In this document: positions 17,106-26,900 of the stretch, in pieces
How positions within the stretch are numbered: position 1 is the stretch's first letter
Layout of the letters: every line of letters starts with the position of its first letter
DNA from: Bradyrhizobium cenepequi
GTDB taxonomy: Bacteria; Pseudomonadota; Alphaproteobacteria; Rhizobiales; Xanthobacteraceae
Direction of reading: 5' to 3'
DNA length: 64,000 bases
Assembly: GCF_020329485.1 (NCBI RefSeq)
Contig: NZ_JAGKJI010000004.1
Coordinates: 186,001 to 250,000, forward strand
The notes under the pieces: generated by a model
Seen by the model: only the letters and a program-made list of their open reading frames with translations
Told to the model about the DNA's origin: nothing
The model's database searches: none
Made by a program: the position numbers and the translations under genes

Positions 17106-17842
17106 GGTCGTCCCGCGGTTCCACCTTAATAATCGGCTGTCATATTGCCTCGTTCATTATTAATCAAGGGGAATGCCAAAAGGTTCCAAGACAAGTTCTG
17201 GATAAATCCGCCTTGTACACATTTATGTGCGTACAGCCTATTCTAGAAGCTGCAACAATCCAGAATAACCCGCAATAAGATATGTTACTGACTTTAAAGT
17301 GCGGCGCAGGATTCGAGCAGGCCTCTGGCGCGGAATGCCGACCTCTGGCGCAATCGCCTGCTACTCCTCTTGCGCAGGCTCGAGACCAGGCGCTCGCCGC
17401 CCCTGCTCGCGGGCGGCCGTAACCGGCAGCGAATTACTTCAATATCCCTCAAGGCAAGACGTCGAAGCTCGATCTGAGCCCGCAAGGCTCGAATATCCCG
17501 CAGCGCAGCGGAAGGGGCGATGAAGTGACTGACGATCTCATGAAGATGGCAGAGGGGGAGCTCAATACGGTCCATTTCTCAAACCCTTACAACACCAACT
17601 TAAACCACGTTTCCGCACAATTATTTATCTATTTAAACCCGCAGCGCGGCCGAAAATTCCAGCGTAGCTTGCCAATAAAAAACGATTTATCAAGCATTAA
17701 ATAAATCATTGGATATAATATTTACGTCACATATAATGTCTTCCATTCACGTCAGCGCTCAGCACGTTTATTGACTGAGCAGAGAGTGTGTTTTTGTTCA
17801 GAGATTGCCCCCGCCCGGGCTCAAATTGGTCGCGAGAGCACG
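17106..17842. promoter_or_regulatory. 737-base divergent spacer between the two H-NS genes
   Basis: The spacer contains AT-rich stretches next to both H-NS genes (17130-17290 and 17580-17770), fitting promoters subject to H-NS autoregulation. Its middle is GC-rich and includes one doubtful minus-strand frame (17294-17575), listed separately. No RNA gene or palindrome of note was seen. Confidence 0.45.
17294..17575 (-). CDS. Doubtful small ORF between H-NS genes
   Basis: The 93-codon frame begins MDRIELPLCHLHEIV, with AAGGG about eight bases before the ATG. Residues 20-50 look like an amphipathic helix with alternating Leu/Arg; the second half is Arg/Ser-rich low-complexity sequence that could be a shadow of no gene at all. 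It has no recognised homologue. It may be a small gene with a damaged 3' half. Confidence 0.25.
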   Translation of the reverse strand: MDRIELPLCHLHEIVSHFIAPSAALRDIRALRAQIELRRLALRDIEVIRCRLRPPASRGGERLVSSLRKRSSRRLRQRSAFRARGLLESCAAL

Positions 17843-18214
17843 ATGCGAAAATTAGATTTTGAGGCTATGACCTTCGACGAGCTCTGGCTTCTCCACGAAG
17901 AGATTACGAAGATTTTGTCGGAGAGAATCACAGCGGAGAAGCTCGAGCTGGAGAAACGCCTGGCTCAGCTCAATCCGCCCGAGCCGATTCAAGATGGCAC
18001 AGGCTCCGAGCCTAGCAGCGAACGGCCGCGTCGCAGATATCCAAGGGTGCCGCCAAAATACTGCAACCCAATGGAACCGACGGAAACGTGGTCCGGTCGC
18101 GGCAAGCAACCCCGATGGCTCGTCGCGGCGCTGCAGTCCGGCCGCAAGCTGGAGGAGTTCAGGATCGAGGACAGCGAGAAGACGACGGACGACAACAGCG
18201 CTCAGCACACCTGA
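17843..18214 (+). CDS. H-NS-family nucleoid-associated protein (copy 2)
   Basis: A 123-residue paralogue of the protein at 16737, with the same layout: N-terminal coiled coil (FDELWLLHEEITKILSERITAEKLELEKRL), basic linker (RPRRRYPRVPPKYCNP) and the DNA-binding motif TWSGRGKQPRWL. The ATG at 17843 has GAGAG five bases upstream; the frame is open further 5' but without support. The two copies share most residues in the C-terminal domain but differ in the tails, so they may form mixed oligomers. They lie inside the AT-rich polysaccharide region they may control. Confidence 0.88.
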   Translation: MRKLDFEAMTFDELWLLHEEITKILSERITAEKLELEKRLAQLNPPEPIQDGTGSEPSSERPRRRYPRVPPKYCNPMEPTETWSGRGKQPRWLVAALQSGRKLEEFRIEDSEKTTDDNSAQHT

Positions 18215-18235
18215 GCGCGTCATTCGCCGAAATAC

Positions 18236-18478
18236 TTAGCTGTGCAACTGAACGGGACCGGTTTGCACGGCTCCGCGCGTGTACTCGAGGTGCCTGGCAA
18301 GACTGGTGCGAATGCCTGAAATCTCGCCCAGAAGGACGTCGCAGAGTTGAATTCGGGAGGCAATGACAGTTGGGTTGGCCCCCTCACCGTTCAAAAGGTG
18401 AAGCTGAATTTGCGCCTGCTTGATCGCGTTAAGGGAATCCCAAAGGACGCAATCACCCGACTGATAAATGTTCCTCAT
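18236..18478 (-). CDS. Uncharacterised 80-residue protein
   Basis: The ATG at 18478 has GGGAG six bases upstream. The protein (starting MRNIYQSGDCVLWD) is predicted mostly helical, with a segment LNAIKQAQIQLHLL and a second LCDVLLGEISGIRTSLARHLE; it has no signal peptide or membrane span. It is convergent with the second H-NS gene, 21 bases away. No family recognised. Confidence 0.5.
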   Translation of the reverse strand: MRNIYQSGDCVLWDSLNAIKQAQIQLHLLNGEGANPTVIASRIQLCDVLLGEISGIRTSLARHLEYTRGAVQTGPVQLHS

Positions 18479-19226
18479 TATTGACTCCCGATTATCCAAA
18501 TAAATGACCAGTGGCAGGCAATAACTACTTTCGTTAGTCGGCAACGAAGGACAACGGTTCATCCATCCCGCGACAATTTTACGCGCAAGTATTTGTCGCA
18601 TCCTTTCCGTTCCGAAGATCGGACAAGCGGGCAAAGCGAACCTCGCTCGCCTCCGTCCAGGCAAGGATAGCTTAAATCGACCTAGAATGCGACGCAACCG
18701 AGATCAGCTGAGATGTGCAATTTCCGATCCTTTCTTAAGCTAGATTAGACCTTCCCGCATATGCGAGTGAATTTCGGCCCAATGATTTTCCTCGCACTAC
18801 GTGTTTTCATCGACGGCGCGCGATTTGACCGTATATGCGCCGCCGGCAAGCGGCGTCCACGTGTAGGTCCAGTCTTGATATCCGCTCGCGTGTGCCAGGT
18901 CGCTCCGCCATCCGTCGACACTTCGACGACCGCAACCAATCCGCCTCCTGCATCAATCGCGGTCCTGCTTACTGCGCAGCGCAGGATGTAGCGAGAATTC
19001 AGGTGCTCAGAGGTACCGCTGAGGGCAAAGAAGCAGGTCGTGCGCTCTCTTTTGAGATTCCGGAATCCCTTCGGGTTCTGGCCGCACCTGATTTAATTGA
19101 CAAAAATAAAACTGAATATTAGACACGAAATTAAATATTTAATGTTCTGCACCGACACCCAAGATAGTGGCGGCGGGACCAGCATGAAGCATCAACGGGG
19201 CCGCAGTTCATCGGCTAGAAAAGCTT
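18479..19226. other. 748-base non-coding stretch with a domain relic and a 14-bp AT palindrome
   Basis: The left part (18479-18796) shows nothing I can support. A relic of an Ig-like domain lies at 18797-18990 (separate entry). Positions 19090-19145 are AT-rich and hold a perfect 14-bp palindrome, ATTAAATATTTAAT, at 19130-19143, 83 bases before the COG0523 gene. The palindrome does not match the usual Zur box (GTTATNNTATAAC type). Confidence 0.45.
18797..18990 (-). pseudogene. Relic of an Ig-like domain related to the giant protein
   Basis: On the minus strand the DNA reads AGGGLVAVVEVSTDGGATWH and, after a one-base frame change, DWTYTWTPLAGGAYTVKSRAVDE followed by a stop at 18797. This closely matches residues about 790-850 of the 2010-residue protein (GGGVIAGVEVSTDGGATWF ... 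WTYTWSPQVAGTYTIKSRAVDD), with the same spacing. No start or rest of the gene survives. It is best read as the remains of a second gene of that family, in the opposite orientation. Confidence 0.7.
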
Positions 19227-20477
19227 ATGAAAGAGAGTGCGAGCGAGGCCAGTCGGCTGCCAGTCACCGTCCTCAGTGGATTTCTCGGTGCGGGGAAGAC
19301 GGCACTGCTTAACCACGTGCTGAGGAATCGCGAGGGCCTACGCGTTGCGGTCATCGTTAATGACATGAGTCAGCTGAACATAGATGCGAGTCTGGTCAGC
19401 AACGGTGGCGCTAACCTGTCACATACGACCGAGACACTGGTCGAGCTCAGCAATGGTTGCATATGCTGCACGTTGCGTGACGACCTCCTGCTGGAGGTCA
19501 GGCGATTGGCTAAAGAACGGCGCTTTGATTACCTTCTCATCGAAGGAACAGGGATTTCCGAACCTCTTCCCATTGCGGCCACTTTCTCCTTTCGGGACGA
19601 AGCTGGTGCATCTCTTTCCGATCTTGCGAGACTCGACACAATGGTTACCGTTGTGGACGCCTTGAGCCTGCTCGCCAACTACAGCAGTCGCGATCTGCTG
19701 CGCGACCACGGCGAGTTACGCGATACGTACGACCAGCGGACGCTCGTCGATCTTTTGGTTGAGCAGATCGAATTTGCCGATGTCGTGGTGATCAACAAGG
19801 TATCAGAAGCGACAGAGGCGACGCGCGCGGAAATTCGCAAGGTTGTTGCCGCGCTCAATCCCCAGGCGCGCCAAGTCGAGACCGACTTCGGCGAAGTTCC
19901 CCTCAAGGCGATTCTCAACACAGGTCTTTTCAATGAAGCAAAGGCAGCGACACATCCGCTCTGGCATAAGGAGTTATACAGCCCCGATTCCCATGTGCCA
20001 GAGACCGAGGAGTACGGCATATTCAGTTTCGTTTACCGGGAAAGACGTCCCTTCGATCCCGTCAGACTCTTGTCTTTTCTCAATAAGCCATGGCCGGGTG
20101 TGATTCGCGCCAAGGGACATTTCTGGCTTGCCACCCGTCCGGACTGGGTGGGTCTCCTCTCCGTTGCTGGAATGCAACGTCGGTGCGAGCCCATGGGCTA
20201 TTGGTGGGCGACAGTCCCAAAGCCGAGGTGGCCAAGCCATCCTCAGTTTCGAGAACATCTCAACAGTCGATGGGACGGTATTTGGGGCGACCGTCGCCAG
20301 GAACTCGTGTTCATCGGTTCAGACATGGACGAAGTGTACATCCGGGCCTCGCTGGACGGCTGCCTTACCCAATCGGAGTATGGGTTCGATCCGCAGAGCT
20401 GGCGCAATCTCAGCGACCCGTTTCCACCTTGGCATTATCCTGATCACACGAACGATACCGGCGCGCTCCTTCGCTAG
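19227..20477 (+). CDS. COG0523 (CobW/ZigA-type) GTPase, putative zinc metallochaperone
   Basis: A 416-residue G3E GTPase. The P-loop is [15 protein letters not shown] (about 16-30), the metal-binding CxCC motif is [11 protein letters not shown] (about 76-86), the EGTGISEP switch follows, and a CobW C-terminal domain begins near residue 265. The usual NKxD base-recognition motif reads INKVSEA, slightly altered. Close relatives (ZigA, ZagA, YeiR) move zinc to client enzymes when zinc is scarce. The gene stands alone, with a 14-bp AT palindrome but no clear Zur box upstream. A GTP-dependent metal role is known for the family; the client is unknown. Confidence 0.87.
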   Translation: MKESASEASRLPVTVLSGFLGAGKTALLNHVLRNREGLRVAVIVNDMSQLNIDASLVSNGGANLSHTTETLVELSNGCICCTLRDDLLLEVRRLAKERRFDYLLIEGTGISEPLPIAATFSFRDEAGASLSDLARLDTMVTVVDALSLLANYSSRDLLRDHGELRDTYDQRTLVDLLVEQIEFADVVVINKVSEATEATRAEIRKVVAALNPQARQVETDFGEVPLKAILNTGLFNEAKAATHPLWHKELYSPDSHVPETEEYGIFSFVYRERRPFDPVRLLSFLNKPWPGVIRAKGHFWLATRPDWVGLLSVAGMQRRCEPMGYWWATVPKPRWPSHPQFREHLNSRWDGIWGDRRQELVFIGSDMDEVYIRASLDGCLTQSEYGFDPQSWRNLSDPFPPWHYPDHTNDTGALLR

Positions 20478-20490
20478 AGCTCGACGCCTG

Positions 20491-20509
20491 CCGGCGCGCG
20501 AGGCGCCGG
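20491..20509 (+). terminator. GC-rich hairpin after the COG0523 gene
   Basis: CCGGCGC, a 5-base loop and GCGCCGG form a perfect 7-bp stem starting 14 bases after the stop codon. There is no T-tract, so it may be a weak or Rho-assisted terminator. Confidence 0.45.
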
Positions 20510-20655
20510 GCAACAGAAGCTCCACCGGATTCAACCCATGGCTATCCACCGTTTAGTTTGATGCAAGAGCGGACTTCGGGCCGCTCACCAAAACTTGTGC
20601 TCGACATGGAGACAAAATTAATATTAAAATATTTAATCTGAATTAATATCGCGGT

Positions 20656-20913
20656 TTAATTCGATGCAATTAAACGTTTGTCCAGCGATGCCGTGGTCGT
20701 AGCAACCATCATGAATAACAGTGCAGGCGCAGCCAGACGGCAAATCGAACCGTGTGGCTTGTCGAACCAGCACGCGTCCTGGTTCAGGTTCACGGCCCCC
20801 GGCAGCACGACTGTGCAGCGATCCACGGTCGGCATGTCCGCAAAGTTTGAAGCCGTCGCTTCGGCATCCACTCTGTCGTCAACGCCGCAGATCTCAGAAT
20901 CTGTATCTGTCAT
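20656..20913 (-). CDS. Possible 85-residue protein divergent from the giant gene
   Basis: The frame starting MTDTDSEICGVDD has GAGGGGAA about seven bases before the ATG and codon use like its neighbours. The C-terminal third has a hydrophobic stretch (APALLFMMVATTTA) that could be a membrane segment. It begins 30 bases from the start of the giant gene, on the other strand. A plus-strand frame of similar length overlaps it, so the call is uncertain. No family recognised. Confidence 0.35.
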   Translation of the reverse strand: MTDTDSEICGVDDRVDAEATASNFADMPTVDRCTVVLPGAVNLNQDACWFDKPHGSICRLAAPALLFMMVATTTASLDKRLIASN

Positions 20914-20943
20914 GCGTATTCCCCTCATTCTCGCGAGGACATC

Positions 20944-23900
20944 ATGAGGTCCCTATACGAAGATTCTGGTTTGGGCCGTATTGCTCTCGGATTGGAGACT
21001 TGGCGACGCACTCTCCTGCGAGGAAAAGTCCGGCCGTCCGATTCAGACGCTGAGAACGGGTTGCTATCGCCGTTCGACGCACGGAATTTGTTGGAAAGTC
21101 CGGGCCTGAGTGCCTCACGTGCCGCGGCGTTGGTATCCACTGAAACCCGGGACGCCGGACTTGCTGGGTTGACAGCAGAAGTCCGAACGCCTGCCTCTGC
21201 AGCAGCCGAACCAGCGACGTCAAATCCCGTCGTCATCCTTGGTCAGGTCCCCTCGGCGGCCTTGACCCCGGACATCATTGGATCTTCCACACCTCCAGCA
21301 GTCGCGCAGATTTGTGGTTGCGGCTACTTCATTGCTCCAACACGATTGCTCGATCAGAGAGCAGCCAATGGGGCGCCGGTGCAATTGAGCGGCCAGTTGC
21401 ACGATAGCCGAGTGTCCGGGGCGACAGATCTCGTGTTGGCCGGCCAAGCCGGGGGCATGGGAGCCTCCATCAGTGTCGACATGTCATTGCAGAACGTTGC
21501 GCCGCTTACAGGTTGGCTGCCAGGCGGAGGGTCGATTACAGGTTCGAACGTGCTGCCGGGCGGCGCAGAGACGGGTACGGGGACGTCGAATGGCATAATC
21601 GGAACGCTGTCCGGCTCGGTGACCACCGCGCAAACCTCCTCTCCCGCGCGGCAGGTCGCCACAACGGCATCGCCAAATCTTCTCGCGGCCGCCGCGACAT
21701 CTACAAACCCGATTGTTCTTGAGAATCAGAAGCAGGGAACCCCACAAAGCGTTTGGGATATCGACGGCGCTGGCAGTTCGAATATCGAAGGTTTTGCTAC
21801 TGACATCAGCGTCAACATCGGCAACAGAGTTGACTTCAAGATCAATACGGATTCATCGGACTACCGGATCGAGATCTATCGCCTCGGTTACTATGGCGGC
21901 ATGGGTGCTCGACTTGTCACCACTATTCAGCACACGGGCGTGCAAAACCAGCCTGCGCCGCTGCGCGACGCGGCCACCGGCTTGGTCGATGCCGGCAACT
22001 GGTCCGTTTCCGCATCCTGGAACGTTCCGGGGGACGCGGTGTCCGGTGTCTATATCGCAAAGCTTGTGCGGGAGGATGGAACTTTCGGCGAGAATCATAT
22101 CCCGTTCATCGTGAGAGACGACAGCAGCACGAGTGATGTGGTCTTTCAGACCTCTGACACAACGTGGCAAGCGTATAACGGGTGGGGCGGCGCAAACTTC
22201 TATGGCGGCAACGGTCCTGCCACAGGTCAAGGTGCGGGACGCGCCTACGCGGTAAGCTACAATCGGCCTATTGCCACCCGCGGCGGCATCGGAACCGCTT
22301 CTGGTCCGCAGGACTATTTGTTCGGCGCCGAATACGCGGCGATCTATTGGCTGGAGCAGAACGGTTATGACGTCTCCTACATGGCGGGCGTCGATACAGA
22401 CCGTTACGGCAGTCTGCTTCTCAACCACAAGCTCTACCTCGACGCCGGGCACGATGAGTATTGGTCAGGGCAGCAACGCGCCAATGTCGAGGCAGCCCGG
22501 GACGCCGGCGTGAATCTGGCGTTCTGGAGCGGCAACGAGATGTATTGGCGCACGCGCTGGGGCAACAGCATAAGCAGCGACGCCACGGCCTACCGCACGT
22601 TGATCTCCTATAAAGAAACCTGGGCAAATTCGTCGATCGATCCGAGCGACCAGTGGACCGGAACGTTTCGTGATCCGCGCTTCAGCCCACCGGCGACCGG
22701 CGGAGGGATTCCGGAAAATGCCTTGATCGGACAGATGTTCCAGGTCGATGATGTCGGCGTCACCCAAGCCGACGCCCTGCAGGCCATCACAATTCCCTAC
22801 GACGACGCCAACCTGCGCTTCTGGCGCAACACCAGCGTTGCCAATCTTCAGCCGGCGCAGACCGCGACGCTGACGAAGAATTATCTCGGCTATGAGTGGG
22901 ACGAAGCGCCCGACAACGGATTCGATCCCGCCGGCCTGGTTCGGCTCTCCTCGACAACGCTCCCGGTCAATACTTATCTGCTTGATTACGGCAACACAGT
23001 CGGAAGTGGCATCTCAACACATAATCTGACTCTCTATCGCGCAGCGAGCGGCGCATTGGTCTTCGGCGCCGGAACGGTCTACTGGCCGTGGGGCCTGAGC
23101 GACAATCACGACCTGCAACCAACTCCCAGCGACCCACGCGTGCAACAGGCGATGATCAACCTGTTGGCCGATATGGGCATTCAGCCAGGAACGCTCCAGT
23201 CGGGGATGGTCGCAGCAACCGCCTCAACGGACACTACCCGTCCAACCTCCACGATCAACGCACTGGCAAGTTTCAGTGCACAAAGTGTGGTCACGATTTC
23301 CGGCACCGCAGCGGATTTTGGTGGCGGCGTGATCGCCGGTGTCGAGGTGTCAACGGACGGCGGAGCGACTTGGTTTAATGCAACCGGTGATGAGACGTGG
23401 ACCTATACCTGGTCGCCGCAGGTTGCCGGGACCTACACCATCAAGTCTCGCGCGGTGGATGACAGCATCAATCTGGAAATGCCTTCGGCAGGTCGCACGG
23501 TGACTGTCACCGCGCCGTCTTACCTCACGCTATTCCCGGGCTCGGCAAGCGCCGATATCGTCAACACCACGGATGCAAGCGCTGTCGAGCTGGGTGTGAG
23601 GTTTCAAACGTCGATATCCGGCACGGTAAGCGGGATCCGCTTCTACAAGAGCAGCCAGGATACGGGTACCCATACCGGCTCACTTTGGTCGAGCACCGGA
23701 ACCTTGCTCGCAACCGCAACGTTCACAAACGAAACCGCAACCGGCTGGCAGAGCGTGACATTCTCTAACCCAGTCTCGCTGACGCCGGGCGCCACTTATG
23801 TCGCCTCCTATCACACGAACGTCGGTCATTACTCCGTCAGCTCTGACTACTTCACGAGCGATGTGACGAGCGGTCCCCTGACCGCTTCCGCTAATGGCAA

Positions 23901-26900
23901 TGGCGTCTACACCTACAGCAGTAACCGCGCGTTCCCGACAAACACGTTTTCGGGGGAGAATTACTGGGTTGACGTCATGTTCAATCCATCCACCGTCAAT
24001 GGAGCGCCGGTGGCCGCCAATGACGTCGGGCCGACCGCGACACGCGATTTGGCCATCACGATCGCAGCGTCGACCCTGACCGGGAACGACAGTGATCCCG
24101 ATGGGGATGCAATTAGCGTCACCGCGGTGAGCGGAGCGACGAACGGCACCGTCGTCCTTAATACCCAGCCCAATCCACAAAACAACACCATCACGTTTAC
24201 GCCCAATGCCGGCTACACCGGTCCGGCGAGCTTCACCTACACGATCTCCGATGGCCGCGGCGGTACGGCGTCGGCCACGGTCAGCTTCACCGTGGCACCG
24301 CCGGGAACCGCTCCCGTCAGCCTGTTCAGCGGGTCTGATATACCGGCGCAGACCAACCTGAATGACGGATCCCAGCTCGAAGTCGGGATGAAGTTCACAT
24401 CCTCGGTCGCCGGCCAGATCACGGCTCTCAAATTCTATCGCAGCCCCGGCGACACCGGTGTCAACACACTCGATCTCTGGACGGCGACAGGCACTCGCCT
24501 TGCCACGGTCACCTTCTCCAATACGTCGGCCAGCGGTTGGCAGACCGTCACGCTGCCATCCGGGGTTTCGATTGCCGCCAACACCACCTACATCGCGTCC
24601 TATCACACCACCGGCGCCTATGTGGCGACCAACAACTACTTCACCACGGCCGTGACAAACGGGCCGTTAACCGCGCCTTCCAGCACTGCCTCTGGCGGCA
24701 ATGGCGTGTATTCCTACGGTGGAACCAGCACCTCCGGAATCTTCCCGACCAGTTCCTATAACGCTGCCAACTATTGGGTTGATGTCGTGTTTGCGCCGTC
24801 CGGCGGCGGCAGCAATCAGCCGCCGGTTGCCAACAACGACAGCGGCTACACCACCACGCAGAACACCGCGGTGACCATTGCCGCATCGGCTCTGCTTGCC
24901 AACGACACCGATCCGAATGGCGACCCGCTGACAATCACGGGGGTGAGCGGCGCCGTCAACGGCACCGTCAGCTTCAACGCCCAGACCAACGTCGTCACCT
25001 TCACGCCGACCGCCGGGTATACCGGCGCCGCGTCGTTCAACTATGCCATCTCTGATGGTCGCGGCGGCACCGCGAGTGCAACGGCGACTCTGACGGTGAA
25101 CGCGGCAGCCAACCAGCCGCCGGTTGCCAACAACGACGGCGGCTACACCACCACGCAGAACACCGCGGTGACCATTGCCGCATCGGCCCTGCTTGCCAAC
25201 GACACCGATCCGAATGGCGACCCGCTGACAATCACGGGGGTGAGCGGCGCCGTCAACGGCGCCGTCAGCTTCAACGCCCAGACCAACGTCGTCACCTTCA
25301 CGCCGACCGCCGGGTATACCGGCGCCGCGTCGTTCAACTATGCCATCTCTGATGGGCGCGGCGGCACCGCGAGTGCAACGGCGACTTTGACGGTGAACGC
25401 GGCAGCCAACCAGCCGCCGGTTGCCAACAACGATAGCGGCTACAGCACCACGCAGAACACCGCTGTGACCATCGCTGCATCGGCCCTGCTTGCCAACGAC
25501 ACCGATCCGAACGGCGACCCGCTGGCAATCACGGGCGTGAGCGGCGCCGTCAACGGCACCGTCAGCTTCAACGCCCAGACCAATGTCATCACCTTCACGC
25601 CAACTACCGGCTACATCGGCCCTGCGTCGTTCAGCTACGCCATCTCCGACGGGCGCGGTGGCACCGCGACGGCAACCGCGAACTTGTCAGTGACCACAAC
25701 GACGCTCAGCTTGTTCTCAAGTTCAAACACGCCTGCGCTTCTCTCGGATCCCGACACAGTCCCGATCAATCTCGGGGTACGGTTCACGTCTTCTGCGGCC
25801 GGCACCATCAACGGCATCAAATACTACAAGGGCGCGGGCGACACCGGTACTCATACCGGCTCGTTGTGGAGCAGCACGGGCACGCTGCTGGCGACCGCTA
25901 CGTTCACGAATGAAACCAGCAGCGGCTGGCAAACCGTCATCTTCAGCAATCCAGTTTCGATCACCGCCGGCACGACCTACGTGGCGAGCTTCCAGAGCAA
26001 CGGCCACTACACGTCCACCGCAAACTACTTCACCACTGCGCGCGTCAATGGCCCGCTCACAGCATCTGCCGGGAACAACGGCGTTTACACCTACGGCACC
26101 GGCAATCTGTTCCCGACCAGCACCTACAATGCCACGAACTACTGGGTGGACGTGCTCTTCAGCCCTGCGGCCGGCGGCGCCAACCAAGCACCGGTCGCAG
26201 CGAACGACTCCGGCTTCAGCGTCACTCAAAACTCCTCGCTCACGATCTCAGCGTCCGCGCTGCTCGCCAACGACACCGATCCAGACGGCGATAACCTGAC
26301 GATCACGGGCGCAAGCAACGGCGTCAACGGTGCCGCAAGCTTCAACGCTCAGACCAATACCGTCACTTTCACACCCAACTCGGGCTATGCGGGACCGGCG
26401 TCGTTCACTTATGCCGTCTCCGACGGCCGGGGTGGAACGGCGAGCGCATCGGCCTCGCTGACCGTCAACGCCGCATCTGCCACTATCGTAAGCCTGTTCA
26501 GCTCTAATCCCACGCCGAGCATGGTATCGGTCAACGATCCGAACTCGGTAGAGCTTGGGCTCAAATTCCAAGCGTCCACCACCGGCGACATCACCGGGCT
26601 GCGCTTCTACAAGGGCCCATCGAACACCGGCACCCATACCGCGAATCTCTGGAGCAGCACCGGCACCCTGCTTGCCACCGCCACCTTCACCAACGAGACG
26701 GCCAGCGGCTGGCAGCAAGTCAACTTCGCCACGCCGGTCACGATCACTCCAGGTACGACGTATATCGCGTCTTATCACACCTCAGGAAACTACTCTGCCG
26801 ATCCCAACCTGTTCAGCTCGGCGGTTAGCAACGGGCCGCTGACGGCTCCATCGTCAGCCTCGAGCGGAGGTAATGGCATGTATGCGTATGGATCAGGCAG

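Noticed and set aside
19130..19143. Zur box before the COG0523 GTPase gene
   Set aside because: The palindrome ATTAAATATTTAAT lacks the GTTAT / ATAAC arms of known Zur sites and resembles the AT-rich words found in other spacers of the region.
20678..20947. A plus-strand 89-codon frame overlapping the start of the giant gene
   Set aside because: It starts with TTG without a ribosome site, and the opposing minus-strand frame has better translation signals.
24814..25704. CRISPR-like regular repetition
   Set aside because: Units are 297 bp, contiguous, in frame and encode an Ig-like domain; there are no spacers.
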